A stretch of 64,000 nt of DNA. Origin: Saccharum officinarum. Its lineage: Eukaryota > Streptophyta > Magnoliopsida > Poales > Poaceae. Location of the stretch: NCBI GenBank assembly GCA_020631735.1, contig CM036215.1, forward strand, positions 14,968,346-15,032,345, read 5' to 3'. Both the position numbers and the translations under genes were made by a program. Within the stretch, counting starts at the first letter, position 1. Each line of letters opens with the position of its first letter. Shown here one piece after another: positions 34,300-46,524 of the stretch. The notes beneath the pieces were generated by a model, which saw nothing but the letters and a program-made list of their open reading frames with translations, was not told where the DNA came from and did not search any database.

Positions 34300-34667
34300 C
34301 GGCATCACTCTTCTTAGTTTGGAATTGAAAAACCACTACTCAACATCACTCTTCTTAGTTTAGAATTGAAAAAATTATTCGCATTGTCTCTTTATTATTA
34401 GGTATAGATTTACAACATTAGGTATAGATTTACAACAGATATAGACAAGCCACCTAATTAAACCAAGTCAATCTCTCCTTGATTTTTCATACGGGATAAT
34501 AGCCACCTAATTAAACTGAGTCAATCTCTCCTTGATTTTTCATATGAGACAAATAATTTAGTGCAGATATTATTTATTATGAGCCTTATTGATGTTTAAT
34601 TGAAACACGGTTGAACTAAGCCCTATATATATATATAATAATAATAATAATAATAATCTATATTATA

Positions 34668-34721
<54 letters not shown>

Positions 34722-35035
34722 AAAGAGACAAAATTTCAGGCTCTTTTTTTTCGTCCATCCATTTTTTTGTTCACCTCCCTCTAACTACCGAACAATGCAG
34801 AGTTTCTTCCGTCCAAACTTATATATATAACGCACGCGAGTTAGAATACCTCTTGTCTAATTCTAAAAAAAGAGCTCTTGTCTAACACGATACAAGATCT
34901 GATAGGAAAACGTATTGGATCATGTATGTGACCCAGACTCTATCTCTATTTGACTATCTATATTCCTTGGAATTCCAATCCTGAGTCGTGTATGTGATCC
35001 GGACTCTATCTCTATTTGACTATCTATATTCCTCG
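34300..35035. repeat. Cluster of short direct duplications
   Basis: Several tandem duplications are visible: catcactcttcttagttt (34302 and 34346), taggtatagatttacaac (34399 and 34420), a roughly 58-bp unit around 34450-34555, and a roughly 72-bp unit at 34917-35030. The (TAA)n tracts lie between them. Confidence 0.7.
34637..34719 (+). repeat. (TA)n / (TAA)n microsatellite
   Basis: Two AT/TAA runs are separated by the TCTATATT start of the inner Helitron. The left run belongs to the outer element and the right run to the inner one. Confidence 0.85.
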
Positions 35036-35277
35036 TCCAAGTCCAATATAATCCAAATTCAAATAGATCCTTGGATCCTAAATAACCTGAATAGAAATCC
35101 TATTATAATCAAATAGAAAATAATAAGATTAGAAATATATATCTTCGGTTAGCCTGAGACAGCATGCAAATCACCAACTAGAGCACTTACACGCGCATGC
35201 AAGCATGGCACGCGGGCTGGAGTATTGCATGCGCGTCATGCCGGCCGGACACAGGATATATAATCACATCGTATGCA

Positions 35278-36115
35278 TTAGAACGTGGGCACGACGCTGT
35301 AACCGACGACGAAGTCGAACACGTAGGGCTAGGAGGGGGCAACTGCGACCTCGGCGGTGCCACTACAGCCATGTCGAGGTCGGTGTCATTGTCGTCCGCG
35401 CGCTTGGCGAAGCGGCTCTTGATGCGCGGACGCGACTCCACATACGCGTGCTCTCCGTGGCCACCGGCGTCGTCGCTGCGACCCTGCCCGCCATGACCCG
35501 TCGCACTCTGGCATTGCACCCACGTCCAAAAACGACACCTAGACATACCCAAACCAAGTTCATCAGATTGGTGCATCCTTCATCGTTCAGGACACCATCT
35601 CCTTTGACTGCACAAAGTCGAGCTCGATGACGCCGCCAGTCACGTACGCTGCCGGCCGGCATGGCCGCACATTACTTCCAAGACTAGGCTGACCTACAAT
35701 GACGAGCCCTGGCCCGCTCTACCAAAACCAAAGTCGAAACGAAGATTAGGTATTGTATAATAGGAATAGCAAACAATCACGGGCATACTGACAAGCTCTT
35801 ACTACTTAAAAAGCTCACTTTAGCTATGGCCGAGCGCCCGAGCGACGGTGCAGCGGTGATGCCACCAAAGTAGGTAAACAACATCGCCGCTGGATCCGTT
35901 GTTAGGCAAAACGCTATTCGCGTACAGGAACCTAGAGAAGTCTTGGCCGAGAAACGGGTCTATAACGTCTGGGAACAAAAGTCCAGCTTATTGGCATTGG
36001 CCTTCTCTTCCGCGGCGGCGGCGAACACAAGTGCCTCCGTAGACTCAGAGGCAGGCACAGCGACACCAATGGGCTGCACTGGCACGCGCTTGTGACGTCT
36101 TAAAAGATAAAGCGC
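35278..36115 (-). pseudogene. CONSTANS-like (B-box/CCT family) gene fragments
   Basis: On the minus strand 35360-35450 codes for AYVESRPRIKSRFAKR, the second half of a CCT domain, followed by an Asp-rich stretch. In another frame the sequence ends GYSVVPTF-stop at 35278-35280, the classic GxVPSF-type C-terminus of CONSTANS-like proteins. The frame change and a TAG between them show it is broken. Upstream, 35930-36115 reads VPVQPIGVAVPASESTEA and a possible DPFLGQDFSRFLYANS in a shifted frame, which could be the middle region. The B-boxes and the first half of CCT were not found. Active relatives are nuclear regulators of flowering and light response. It lies within the inner Helitron, so capture is likely. 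Confidence 0.6.
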
Positions 36116-36213
36116 AACTGATTTAAAGACGAATTGAAACATATGACACGTTAGTTAAATAAATATCGAGCTACAAGTTATATAAATTCTCATGCAACAA
36201 ACCATGTATCCAT

Positions 36214-36243
36214 CCCGTTGCAACACACGGGCAATTTTGCTAG
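36214..36243 (+). other. Helitron 3' hairpin and CTAG end
   Basis: The stem cccgt (36214-36218) pairs with acggg (36227-36231). After caattttg comes CTAG, then T. This matches the 3' end of grass Helitrons. Confidence 0.75.
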
Positions 36244-36384
36244 TAATAATAAAGAGTCAAAATTTAGGCTCTTTTTTTTTCGTCCAGCCCATTCTTTTCT
36301 TAGGCCAACAACCAGCCCACTCCTTCCATTCAGCTCGCCTCAGCCCAAGTTTTCCGCCCCGTCGTTCCCTTCGTCTCCCGTCCC

Positions 36385-36916
36385 GTACTATTCCGTCGTG
36401 CGAGCTCGCCTAGAGTTGGACGCCGGCGGCGCTTAGGCTACCTCCACCGGCAACCCAGGCCGCCCAGCGCGACCATAGCCGGCCGGCCGGCCACCCGACC
36501 TATCTGTTGCAGGCGCGTTTGCCTCCTCTCCCCGTCTCGTCCTTCCTTCCTCGCACGGGGACCTTGCTCGTCGGGAGATGGACGGCGGCGGCGCCCAGGC
36601 TGCCTACGCCGGCAACCCAGGCCGCCAAGCGCCCGTCTCAGTCGTCGCAGGTACTATTCCGTCGTGCGAGCTCGCCTAGAGTTGGACGCCGGCGGCGCCT
36701 AGGCTACCTCCACCGGCAACCCAGGCCGCCCAGCGCGACCATAGCCAGCTGGCCGGCCGCCCGACCTGGCTGTTGCAGGCGCGTTTGCCTCCTCTCCCCG
36801 TCTCGTCCTTCCTTCCTCGCACTGGGACCTTGCTCGCCAGGAGATGGACGGTGGCGGCGCCCAGGCTGCCTACGCCGGCAACCCAGGCCGCCAAGCGCCC
36901 GTCCCAGTCGTCGCAG
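36385..36916 (+). repeat. 266-bp tandem duplication, GC-rich
   Basis: gtactattccgtcgtgcgag begins both units, at 36385 and 36651. The units differ at only a few bases. A partial third unit follows at 36917-36960. Long Pro/Arg-rich open frames cross it in all frames, but these reflect base composition, and I see no domain. Confidence 0.88.
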
Positions 36917-37756
36917 GCCCGTGCGCCAGGAGATGGACGGCGGCAAGATCAGCCCGACCGCCCGTCATGGCCGTTGCAGGTCTGCGTCTGCCCTGCTATC
37001 ATGTCTGTCGCAGGACCCAGGCCGGACGCCGCGACAATCGGAATCCGTCGCATTCCCGTGCTCGCATGCCCGTCCCGGCCGTCGCAGGCCCCCAGACCGT
37101 TCCCCTGCGGGAGTCAGAATCAAATCGCGAGACTACAGTTTGCATATCGGTACGTTACGAACTCCACGTCCGACACAAATTGCTTTTCCGCGATTGCTTC
37201 TTTCTTTTGCTTTTCCAAGATTGCTTCCGCTTATATATTACTGCTGCCATTGGGAAATCCTCGAAGAACAAGTACATGATCTTGCCCAGTAGAGAAGCGC
37301 CTCGACGAGCAGACCTCATCTTTGAATTTGTACCTGATCTCGCCAAGCAGAGAAGCTTCTCGATGAGCAAACCTCACCTTCGAATTCGAGCTGAGCAAGA
37401 ACGAAATCCTCTGATCTTGCCATACACACGATTGACAAGGTTAGCTTTCTCAGTGATTGTTCTTATGTACCGATGAGTAGTATTATGTGGGATTTTTTAT
37501 TTGAAGACTAGTTCATATGATATTCCCTATATGGATTTTGGATTTGCTAGGTTTAGTTTCTCATATCTGTCTTTGTTTAATGATTTGATGATTCGTATGT
37601 GCTATTCAAGTGCACTTGTGCTAGGGCAATATGTGATCCGGGCTCTGATTCATTGTAATTGTAATATGTCAACAAAAAAACATTTTTTCCTGGTTTGGTT
37701 TTTGCTGCAAACATATTTCCAGAAAATAAATATTTTGTTTATTGTTATTTTTACAG

Positions 37757-38425
37757 AGAATGGATCATATTGTTGAATCAAGTGCTTTTGAGGATTTTGA
37801 TAATTGACTCTTAAAGAAAGTTAAATGTTCGGAAACAAAATTTTTGGAATTAGATAAAAAGTTAAATGGTGATTCATTGTCTTCAATGGATTTGTTGGAA
37901 TTAGATAGAAAGATAAACAGTGATCCACTACCTTCACATGCATCTCCAACCATCCAAACATTATCTCCAAATCTAGAATTGGAAGCAAGAGAGTGGAATA
38001 GATGATGATAAGCAATTAGAAGAAGATAAATTGATCAAAGTTGATACATATGACTATGTCCCACAAGGTAAAAGTGTCATCTTTATGTAATTTTGTATTG
38101 TCTATCCTTTTTATTGTCATATGGATTTATCATTATCTCTAATTTCTTATTTTGTAGATAAGCAAATGGCTGAATTAGATGATGATAAACAGCTAGAAGA
38201 GCATAAACAGAACAAAGAAGTTGATACATATGACTATGTCCCACAAGGTAAAAGTGTCTTTTTTATTTAATTTTGCCCTGTATCCTTTTTATTGTAATAT
38301 ATACTGATTCAATATCTCTAGTTTTTTATTTTGTAGATAAGCAAATGCCTGAAGTAGATGATGATAAACAGCTAGAAGAGCATAAACAGAACAAAGTTTC
38401 TACATATGACTATATAATGAAATAA
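37757..38425 (+). pseudogene. Unrecognised gene fragment with a tandemly repeated exon-intron unit
   Basis: After a tttttacag acceptor-like site, an ATG at 37760 begins MDHIVESSAFEDFDN and then meets TGA. The frame continues with LELDKKLNGDSLSS and a second related LELDRK unit. A module coding DDDKQLEE...DTYDYVPQ is then present three times: ending at 38067, at 38158-38247 (exactly 90 bp) and from 38337. Each of the first two copies ends CAAG|GTAAAAG, and each of the last two is preceded by TTTTGTAG, like donor and acceptor sites. The introns would be 90 and 89 bp. I do not recognise the protein. It is acidic and Lys/Glu-rich. The first copy is frameshifted relative to the upstream exon, and the third lacks the donor. 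Confidence 0.5.
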
Positions 38426-39497
38426 AAAGTTGTCTTGTTTCAAACTTGGCCTTTTTGGACGACGTAATTCACAATTGTACAAAGGTACTTATTGTTTCCA
38501 GTTGTAAGATTTTACCATGGGCTGCTACATATCTATCATATTGTTCCAGTACTATCTGTCTTTCTTAAGGACTAACCAGGAGAAATCATGTATTATAATG
38601 CTGACCAAGCATTTTTTGTTGTGCAAATGGTGCTGGCCTACGTAATTAGATCAAGTTTTTACTATGTTTTGTCTTCTAAATCGACAAGTTTTGCAGTAAT
38701 TCTCAATCCAAACATGTACTATTGAAGATTTCTCTTTCAAAAGGTACCATCTTGAATCCTATTTGCTTTTTATAGCTTTTGTTCATAATATACATTTTGT
38801 TGTTTTTAGCTACAAATTTTGAAAGGTGGCGAAGGAGGATCAGAGCCCGGGCGAGGAAAGACAGGCCTCTCCCCAGACATATTAATCGATCTTCGATGGA
38901 AGTTTCCCACCGAGGGCTCCTGGTCTCGCTGAGTATGATTTCAATCTCGTCAGATACATACTGGGAAGAGTCCCCTTTGCTTCCTGCTGGCTGCTGTTGT
39001 GTTCCTGCTGCTATTACACAGTGAAGTCCGGCATGCGGCAGGTAAGACAGTGGCAATTTTTCGCGTCACCTAAGCTATTGTCATTGTTAAATATGTTCAA
39101 AGTGATTAAGCAATGATGCTGCAGGAGTTCAGGTTCCACAGTAAATTATTGGCATCAGCATCCACCTGAGAAGAGTCTGCTTGTTCTTGTTCTCAGGGAA
39201 ACAAGTCAACTCAACGCAAGTTAATTTTGATTTTGAAGACTCCAGTATCCACTTCATGTGGCCTTGAATGAGTTCTAATGGTCATGTTTTTTCTAATCGC
39301 CCAAGGCAAATGGTATTCTGAATGGGTGGATGGGTGCTGACGGTTGATGGTTATATGAAGTTTGCAGATTTGTAGGATGCAGGGAAGCCGGAGGAAACCT
39401 TATCTCAATGGCAATGATAATTGAAATCACAATAATGTCCCGAAATAAACATATCATGATCATAGGTGCCTGAGTGAACTGCTATGTCAGGCATGCA
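38426..39497 (+). other. Outer Helitron interior; no gene recognised
   Basis: 38820-39010 is a GC-rich patch reading ILIDLRWKFPTEGSWSR then a stop, possibly an exon piece of an unknown gene. The rest is AT-rich. The segment ends at the gypsy insertion, with atgca at 39493-39497 as its TSD. Confidence 0.35.
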
Positions 39498-42387
39498 TGT
39501 AACACCCAAAAATTCTAAACTTTAGGGATAATGAATTTCAAATAAGTTAGATAACAATTAAGGGCAAATTAAAATTTAGAAAAGAATTTTTGGTGTTGCA
39601 TTCATGCTGTTGCATTTATTTTATTTTGTGATGTGGAATTTATTTTATTTGATTTGGATTAGAAATTCTCTTTGAAAAAAAGTTTTGAAAAACAAATAGA
39701 AAAAAAAGAAAGAAAATACTTACCTGCTGGTGGCCCGGTTAACCGGCCGGCCTGTTTCTTCTCTCCTCGCGCTGGGCTGCGGAAGCGGGCCGCTGGTGCT
39801 CCCTCTCTCGCATCGGTGGGCTGGCCTAGGAAGCCAAAGCAGCGTGCCTCATCCTCCTTCAGCCATTGACGGGTGGGCCCTAGGTGGCAGCCGCATCTTC
39901 TACCTTCGTCGTAACCGGGACGGACACGAACACAAAGCTTCAACCGAATCGAATCTCGAATCCTTGATATCCTACCCGAAATCGATGAGGTGAAGTTACA
40001 AAAGGGTAGCCGGGGTTCTCCTCTTTCCGTTTTCCATCTAAAACCCTAGTCAACCACGTGAAACCGAGCACTAGGGATTGGGGGGAGTTGGAGATTTCGG
40101 TTGCTTGTAGGTGGAGCTCGCGGGTGGATTTGATGCCGTGTTCTTCGCGTTGGTGAGTCTACAATCTTCTTCTCTACCTTCCCATGCTTTTCTTTTGGGT
40201 GTAGATGCTTCGAATCATGCTTTTGAAGGTCACCGACGAGTCGGCAATGGCGCCGCCGCCCTCCTCACATCGCGTGTCGTTTTCAATCCATCGTAGCTAG
40301 CTTGTACCGCATAGATGGATTCGCATTGAGTTCCTCGTTCGGTTGGTGTTGGTTGTGGAGAGAACGGTGATCGGAAACGGGAAAACCGAATGTCTCCGGC
40401 GAGCTTGGGTGGCCGGCCATGGAGGCCGTCGGCCGGACTTGGAGAAGAAGGCCGAGCTTCTCTCTGTGAAGACTAGGAAACGATGTCAACCGTTAGATTT
40501 TGAATCGACGGCCGAGATTAGAAGATACCCCTTCGCGGGGTAAAATTCATAAAGAGTCCCTGGGTTTTTGGATTATAGAACCCGCCATCCTAAACGTATT
40601 TTCTGAAACGTGTCTTCGTGTTTTGAAAGCGTATTTCGTCTCGGTTAAATCAAAAATACGTTTTCAGGTATTTACAGAATTGCCACTAGGTTTATTTAGG
40701 TCATAAAATCTCCGTTTTAACTCCGATTTGATCCGTTCAAGTTGCGTTAGTTTCGTATTTGCGAGATCTATATGTTAGTGTAGTTGTACAGTTAGTTTTG
40801 ATAATTTATTTTTCGAGTTTATAATTAAGTATTTATTTATCTATAGAAAATCTTAGAAAATTCATAACTTATACGTTTTAAATCCGAATTTCGTGATCTT
40901 TACATCTGTGTGATCGTAGTAACGTGTAGAAGAGTTTTACAAACTTTTTATATTGTTTTGCTACTGTTGGTGTATTGTTCTAATTGTATCTCTTTGTTTG
41001 TTTCGTGTATGTTTGATTGGATGCATGTGTGTTGTTGATTGATGATCGAGTATAGACGGTGAGCAGTATCTGGACGATCAAGAGTATTATTTTGAGCCAG
41101 ACCAGCAGTATCATCAGGAAAGCTTTGATTAAGGCAAGTATAACATGGGACCATCCTTGTTACCTATTCACTGAAATTATTATACATATGCATGTGTCTT
41201 CCTTGACAACCATAGAGATTATAACTTAGCTATTGATATCTTGTTTCCTTGTCACCTATGGGTTATGCATTTGGGTAGCTACTGCTAACGCTTAATTATG
41301 AACAATGATCTTGTAATTTGACTAATGGATTATGAAATCAACCAATTAAGATGATGTTATTTCTGTTGAAAGGGGGCTAGAGCATGTGGGTTATTTTGAT
41401 GCTCTAGTTACTCTCCGTAAGGACTTACCTGTAAGTGATAACCGGGATTGACAGTACAGCTGTGAGGGCTATATGGCTCTGGCTCTAGTTGTTCAAGAGA
41501 CCTTTTCTAGCTTGTTAGAGGTTACCTTAAATGGCGTAAGAAAGGCTTGCCACGTTGGGTGTAGTGCGAGCCCCTGGCCTAGTGTGTATAGGCTGCGGTT
41601 GTTGTGCCACAGGGAAGAGGGGTTCTACATCTGCCTGCCGAGTGAATCTAATGGCCCTAACTTGTTAGACGAACTTTTGAATGACTTTATATGGTCTCTG
41701 ATGTTTTGGGCCTTGCAAACCCATGCATTTGGAAATCATGACTCACAGTGAAAGTGTACACCTCTGCGCAGAGTTAAAAACTGGTATACTAGCCGTGCTC
41801 ACGGATACGAGCGGCCTTGGGGATTCTTACAGAATAGTTGATCACCATTATTATATCATGCTTAATTATTGTTGATTATTATTATGCTCATGTTAATGCT
41901 ATTCATTATCCTTATTACAATTGATCATTGATTCATTAATGGGATTTGGATTACCTTGATGCTACTCAATTGCTAATTATATGATGATTAAAAGCTAAAC
42001 GCAGTTAAACAGTGTCTAGCCTTTTTGAGCCTCATGAACCCTGTGTTATACTTGTTGAGTTCGACATGGACTCATTATTGCTATTTCCCCAACACTCCAG
42101 TGTGTAATAAGATGCTACTCGGAAAAAGGACAAAGGTGTAGTGGAGTTTCCAGAAGACTAGTAGAAGTGCTAGGCATATGTTACCCCCAGTCAGCCGTCC
42201 CTGAGAAGAATGGAGCCTGAAGTTTAGTCACCGTTCTGCGATACTCTGATGTAAGTGTTAATATAGCTATGTATACGTTATATAATAACATTGTTTCTGA
42301 TATTTTTTTCATTCTGGCATATGTGTGGACTTCCTGGGCACACATATGATTAGCCTGGTTTTGTTCTTTAGAAAACCGGGTGTGACA
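39498..42387 (+). repeat. 5' LTR of the internally deleted gypsy element
   Basis: 2,890 bp, starting tgtaacaccc and ending ggtgtgaca, next to the primer-binding site. It has the same length as the 3' LTR. 39720-40540 is GC-rich with short open frames that are not genes. Confidence 0.93.
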
Positions 42388-42390
42388 GAG

Positions 42391-42402
42391 TGGTATCAGA
42401 GC
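42391..42402 (+). other. Primer-binding site (tRNA-iMet)
   Basis: tggtatcagagc, three bases after the 5' LTR end. Confidence 0.88.
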
Positions 42403-44739
42403 GGTGTGACTGTAGGACGTATGCCATGTAGCACTGGACGTATTCTAAAACTTATTTTACGATAGAACTATTTTGTCATCCCTTGACTCATTGATTTTGA
42501 CTATTCCTCTTCCTTGTCTTGTTGTATCCCTTCCTTGATAGCTTCCTTTGAGCTATTATTTCTTACTCCCTTGGATTTTATTTTATGTTATTTTTACTAA
42601 AAGTTTTCTGATCTTACCTTGTTCAAAAGTTCGATGGCCTTTCATCATCTCCAATGTGCCAATAGGATGACCACCATTATTGAAGAAGCACGTGTAGTAC
42701 CGACGATGTGATGTGTGCTTGTTTTGCTTGATGTGTTGCTTGTGTGTTGCCTTGTTCTCGTGTTTCAAAGGTAGGCTCGGAAGGTATAAGTCTTGAGGAG
42801 TAGCTCAATCTATGTTAAAGTGGGGTAGTATCCTCTCTTGACCTACCTAATCTTAGATCAATCCTAATTCTTATTGTTTTTTTTCACTATATCATCCTTG
42901 CCTACTCTTGGTTTCCATGATTTCTCCTTTATCTCAACCCAATGGAGGATAAACACATAATGGACGCATCAATAGTAGCAAGCCTTCAAGAGAGAGATGT
43001 GTTCAATGACATCGCCCGGTGGAATATGATCTTGTTAAGTGGGGTAGCATCAGTTATCAACAACAGCAAGTCCTGAATATCTCAAGTGACGAGGCATGAG
43101 GAGGTACAAAGAACTCAAGATCAAACCTTATCTTTCTTGTCATCTTTTGGCTATCCTCGATCCATGTCTTATATCTCATCAACACAAAGCAAAGAAGCAT
43201 GAAGACTTGAAGATTAGTGTTATCTATCTCTCTAGTGTCTTTGAATCTCGTTTTTACCTTATCCTGTTTTTTTATAGCAGTCTGTCTTCCTTAGCTTATA
43301 TCTCTATTTTTGGATACCCAAAAATCATGGATAAATTCTGGACAATAGTAGACTTTAATATATTTCTCTGACCGTAAGAACCACCCTGATATCTATTATG
43401 GTTTGGGATTTATGAAAATCACAAGGCGACGCATCTGTGCTGTCAGCAATCTGGAATAGTTTCTGTTGTGCACAGTTTTCGACTACCTTAACTGCAGAAT
43501 CTGGAGAAGAATTCTATAAGGAAGTTGTAGTAAATTTGATAAGCTTTCCAACGGTATAAGCTACAATATCATTGGATTCGTAGAACTCAAGATATAACTG
43601 AATTTCTGCACTGCTATTTTTCTGCTCGCGAGGAAGTGCAGGTTACTTGTTCTTGCATATGCTCATGAGTCTCTTTGACATGATAGAAGGACACGATAGT
43701 AGTTATCACTCAGAAACAAATGCAAGCTATCCTTTGGTGTACTCTAGTTGATCTCTTCTTAAGAGGGTTTGTCGAACTAAAAGACGATACAAGATGGAGG
43801 ATTTATACGTTCTATTTCGTCACTTGGAAGCATCAGCTATCTACATGGTTGCAAAGTCACTATCGAGCGCAAGTATCTTTTCTTAGGGTTGGTAACCTGT
43901 TAGAACATCTATAAGAATCATAAGGGTCTAAAGGAGACATTTATAAAGTTGGTTATGAGCTTGTGGCATCATCATTGCATAAGAGTTGCTGAAGGAAAAA
44001 GAACTTAAGGAGCAAGCTTATAAGGAGATTGACCAATTAAGGGCGGAGTTAGGTCGTCCTAAGATTTATTAGAAGCTTAACTAGGAAATAGGAAAAATCC
44101 CTATGTAATAAGAACGATAGTAGTTGCGAGTCAATTTTAAGTTGGATTGTTTTGAGAGTCAGTTTGTGGTGTGAACAATTGTGTGATTGATGGATTGTTA
44201 ATGTGATAATGTGTGATTTGGATCTTTGTAATGTGTGCTGGAGTTTTATAGACAGGCCTACAAGTTCCATGGTTAAGAATATTAAGTTTGATCAAAATAT
44301 ATTAGTTGGTTATGAGGTGAACATAGTTCTGTCCTTTGCTGATTTTTGGATCAGTCTGGGATGTTTTAGAAATAACTTAAAATCCGTTCATGAGAAATTT
44401 AAGAAATTTTACTGGGAATAATTAGACTTCTATATCTTTCCAACCCCAGAAGAATCACTTTAATATCTATTATGAGCTAAGAGATATACCTGTTTCAAGT
44501 TGGGGTTACTGCACAGTCTGGAATTCTGAAACAGTTTAGGTTAAGTTCAGTTTTTGGCCAATTTATTGACAGAATCAGAAAAAGGGTTGTGAATAAAAGT
44601 TGTAGATAATTTTGTAAGCTTTCCAACCATCTAAATATCATCTGAATTGGACGTCTGTAGCTCGAGATATGACAGTTTTACTGAGTTACTGAAATTGGAA
44701 TTTGCACAGAGAAATCAGATTTTGCTTATCTATTGAATT
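42403..44739 (+). other. Gypsy interior without gag or protease
   Basis: About 2.3 kb where gag, protease and the RT core should be. No capsid or DTG-type protease motif is visible. Two related non-coding stretches (around 43380-43640 and 44440-44720) share words such as 'gtaagctttccaac' and 'gagatatgac', so part may be a duplicated untranslated segment. A short frame KELKEQAYKEIDQLRAE near 43990 could be a gag remnant. Confidence 0.5.
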
Positions 44740-46480
44740 GAAAACCACCTATTGATGTTAGCGAGATTCGTAGTTTCTTGGGATTAGCTGGATATTACAG
44801 ACGGTTCATTGAAGGGTTTTCTAAACTTGCTAAACCTATGATATCTCTATTAGAGAAGAATGCCAAGTTTGTGTGGTCAGATAAATGTCAAGCTAGTTTT
44901 GAGGAATTAAAGAAGAGGTTGACTACAGCGCCTGTTTTAGTTTTACCAGATTTGAGTAAGAAGTTTTCTATTTATTGTGATGCTTCTCGTCAAGGTTTGG
45001 GATGTGTTCTTATGCAAGAAGGCAGAGTTGTGGCTTATGCATCTAGGCAGTTGAGAAAGCATGAGTTGAATTATCCTACACATGATTTGGAGTTAGCAGC
45101 TGTAGTTCATGCTTTAAAGATTGTGAGACATTATTTGATTGGACATAAGAGTGATATATACACTGATCATAAGAGTTTGAAGTATATTTTCACTCAGTCA
45201 GATCTGAATTTGAGGCAACGCAGATGGTTAGAGTTGATTAAGGATTATGATATTGAGATACACTATCATCCTGGTAAGGCTAATAAAGTAGCTGATGCTC
45301 TTAGTAGGAAAAGTTATGCCAATGAGATACGGACACTGTCTATGACTAGTGAGTTATGTGCTGAATTTGAATATTTGAATTTAGGAATTGTTACTAATAC
45401 AATGGAATTAGTAATAGAGCCTACTTTAGAGTAAGAAATTTACAAGGGTCAGTTGAAGGATGAGAAACTGAAGAAGATAGCAGAAGATATAGTGATTGGT
45501 AAGTCACCAAGGTTTTCAAATGGATGATAATGTGATTTTGTAGTTTGGAAAGAGGCTGTGTGTATCTGAGGATCAAGCTGTTCGACAGGCAATTCTTAGC
45601 GAAGCTCATGAGTCAGCTTATTCCATTCATCCTGGTAGTACTAAGATGTATTTGGATCTTAAACAGAAATATTGGTGGGTTGGATTAAAGCGAGATGTGG
45701 CTGAGTATGTGGCATTGTGTGACAGAGAGACTGAAAGGACCAACCAGGTATTAGAGGATATGTTGAGAGCTTGTGCATTGCAATATGGAACTAGTTGGGA
45801 TAAGAGTTTGCCTTATGCAGAATTTTCTTACAATAATAGTTATCAACAGAGTCTTAAGATGGCACCGTTTGAAGCTTTGTATGGACGTAAGTGTAGAACT
45901 CCATTGTTTTTGGATCAGACAGGTGAATCTCAGGTGTTTGGTATAGATGTTCTTAGAAACGCAGAAGATCAAGTGCGAGTGATTCGTGAGAATTTGAGAG
46001 TAGCACAGTCTCGTCAGAAGAGTTATGCTGATAATAGGAGAAGAGATCTAGTTTTTTTAGGTAGGTGATTATGTCTATTTGAAGGTGTCACCTATAAGAA
46101 GTGTGAAGAGATTTAACATGAAAGGTAAATTAGCACCAAGGTATGTTGGACCATTTAAAGTTATTACTAGACGTGGAGAAGTTGCTTATCAATTAGAGTT
46201 GCCTGAAAATTTATCTGGAGTGCATGATGTGTTCCATGTTTCACAACTTAAGAAGTGTTTACGGGTGCCTGAGGAGCAGATACCTTTAGAAGAGTTGACT
46301 GTTAAGGAGGATCTTACATATGAAGAGTTTCCGATTAAGATTTTAGAGACTGCTGAGAGAGTTACTCGAAGTCGGGTTATTAAAATGTGCAAGGTACAGT
46401 GGAATCGATATTCAGAGGCAGAGGCAACTTGGGAAAGAGAGGATGAATTGAGAAAATCATATCCACAATTGTTTGAGTAA
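44740..46480 (+). pseudogene. pol: gypsy pol remnant: RT end, RNase H, integrase ends, chromodomain
   Basis: It opens with [20 protein letters not shown], the end of gypsy RT. RNase H follows with IYCDAS, a DLELAAVV stretch and YTDHKSLKY. Stops and a frameshift lie at 45432 (TAA) and about 45520-45545. The integrase zinc head (KYWW...CD) then jumps straight to ERTNQVLEDMLRACALQYG, skipping the catalytic core with its two Asp residues. After a +1 frameshift in a T run at 46052-46058, the integrase C-terminus (APRYVGPF) and a chromodomain-like end ([14 protein letters not shown]) are intact to the stop. In active relatives the chromodomain guides insertion to heterochromatin. Without the core this copy cannot integrate itself. 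Confidence 0.9.
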
Positions 46481-46510
46481 GCAGTTCAATCTCGAGGACG
46501 AGATTCTTTT

Positions 46511-46524
46511 AAGGGGGTAGAATT
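46511..46524 (+). other. Polypurine tract of the gypsy element
   Basis: aagggggtagaatt lies directly before the 3' LTR. Confidence 0.85.

Larger units (their letters stand above)
34657..36243 (+). mobile_element. Inner Helitron, non-autonomous, about 1.6 kb
   Basis: It starts TCTATATTATATA after an A and ends with a GC-rich hairpin (cccgt...acggg, 36214-36231) followed by CTAG at 36240-36243 and a T. This is the Helitron pattern: TC start, hairpin about 10 bases before CTRR, insertion between A and T. It sits in the (TAA)n leader of the outer Helitron. It carries pieces of a CONSTANS-like gene on the minus strand and no Rep/helicase. Confidence 0.7.

Noticed and set aside
36507..37292. 261-codon Pro/Arg-rich open frame
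   Set aside because: It spans the 266-bp tandem duplication, other frames are also open, and composition explains it. No domain recognised.
39659..40706. Several small open frames repeated at 46686-47733
   Set aside because: They are in the two LTRs of the gypsy element, so their duplication is not evidence of coding.
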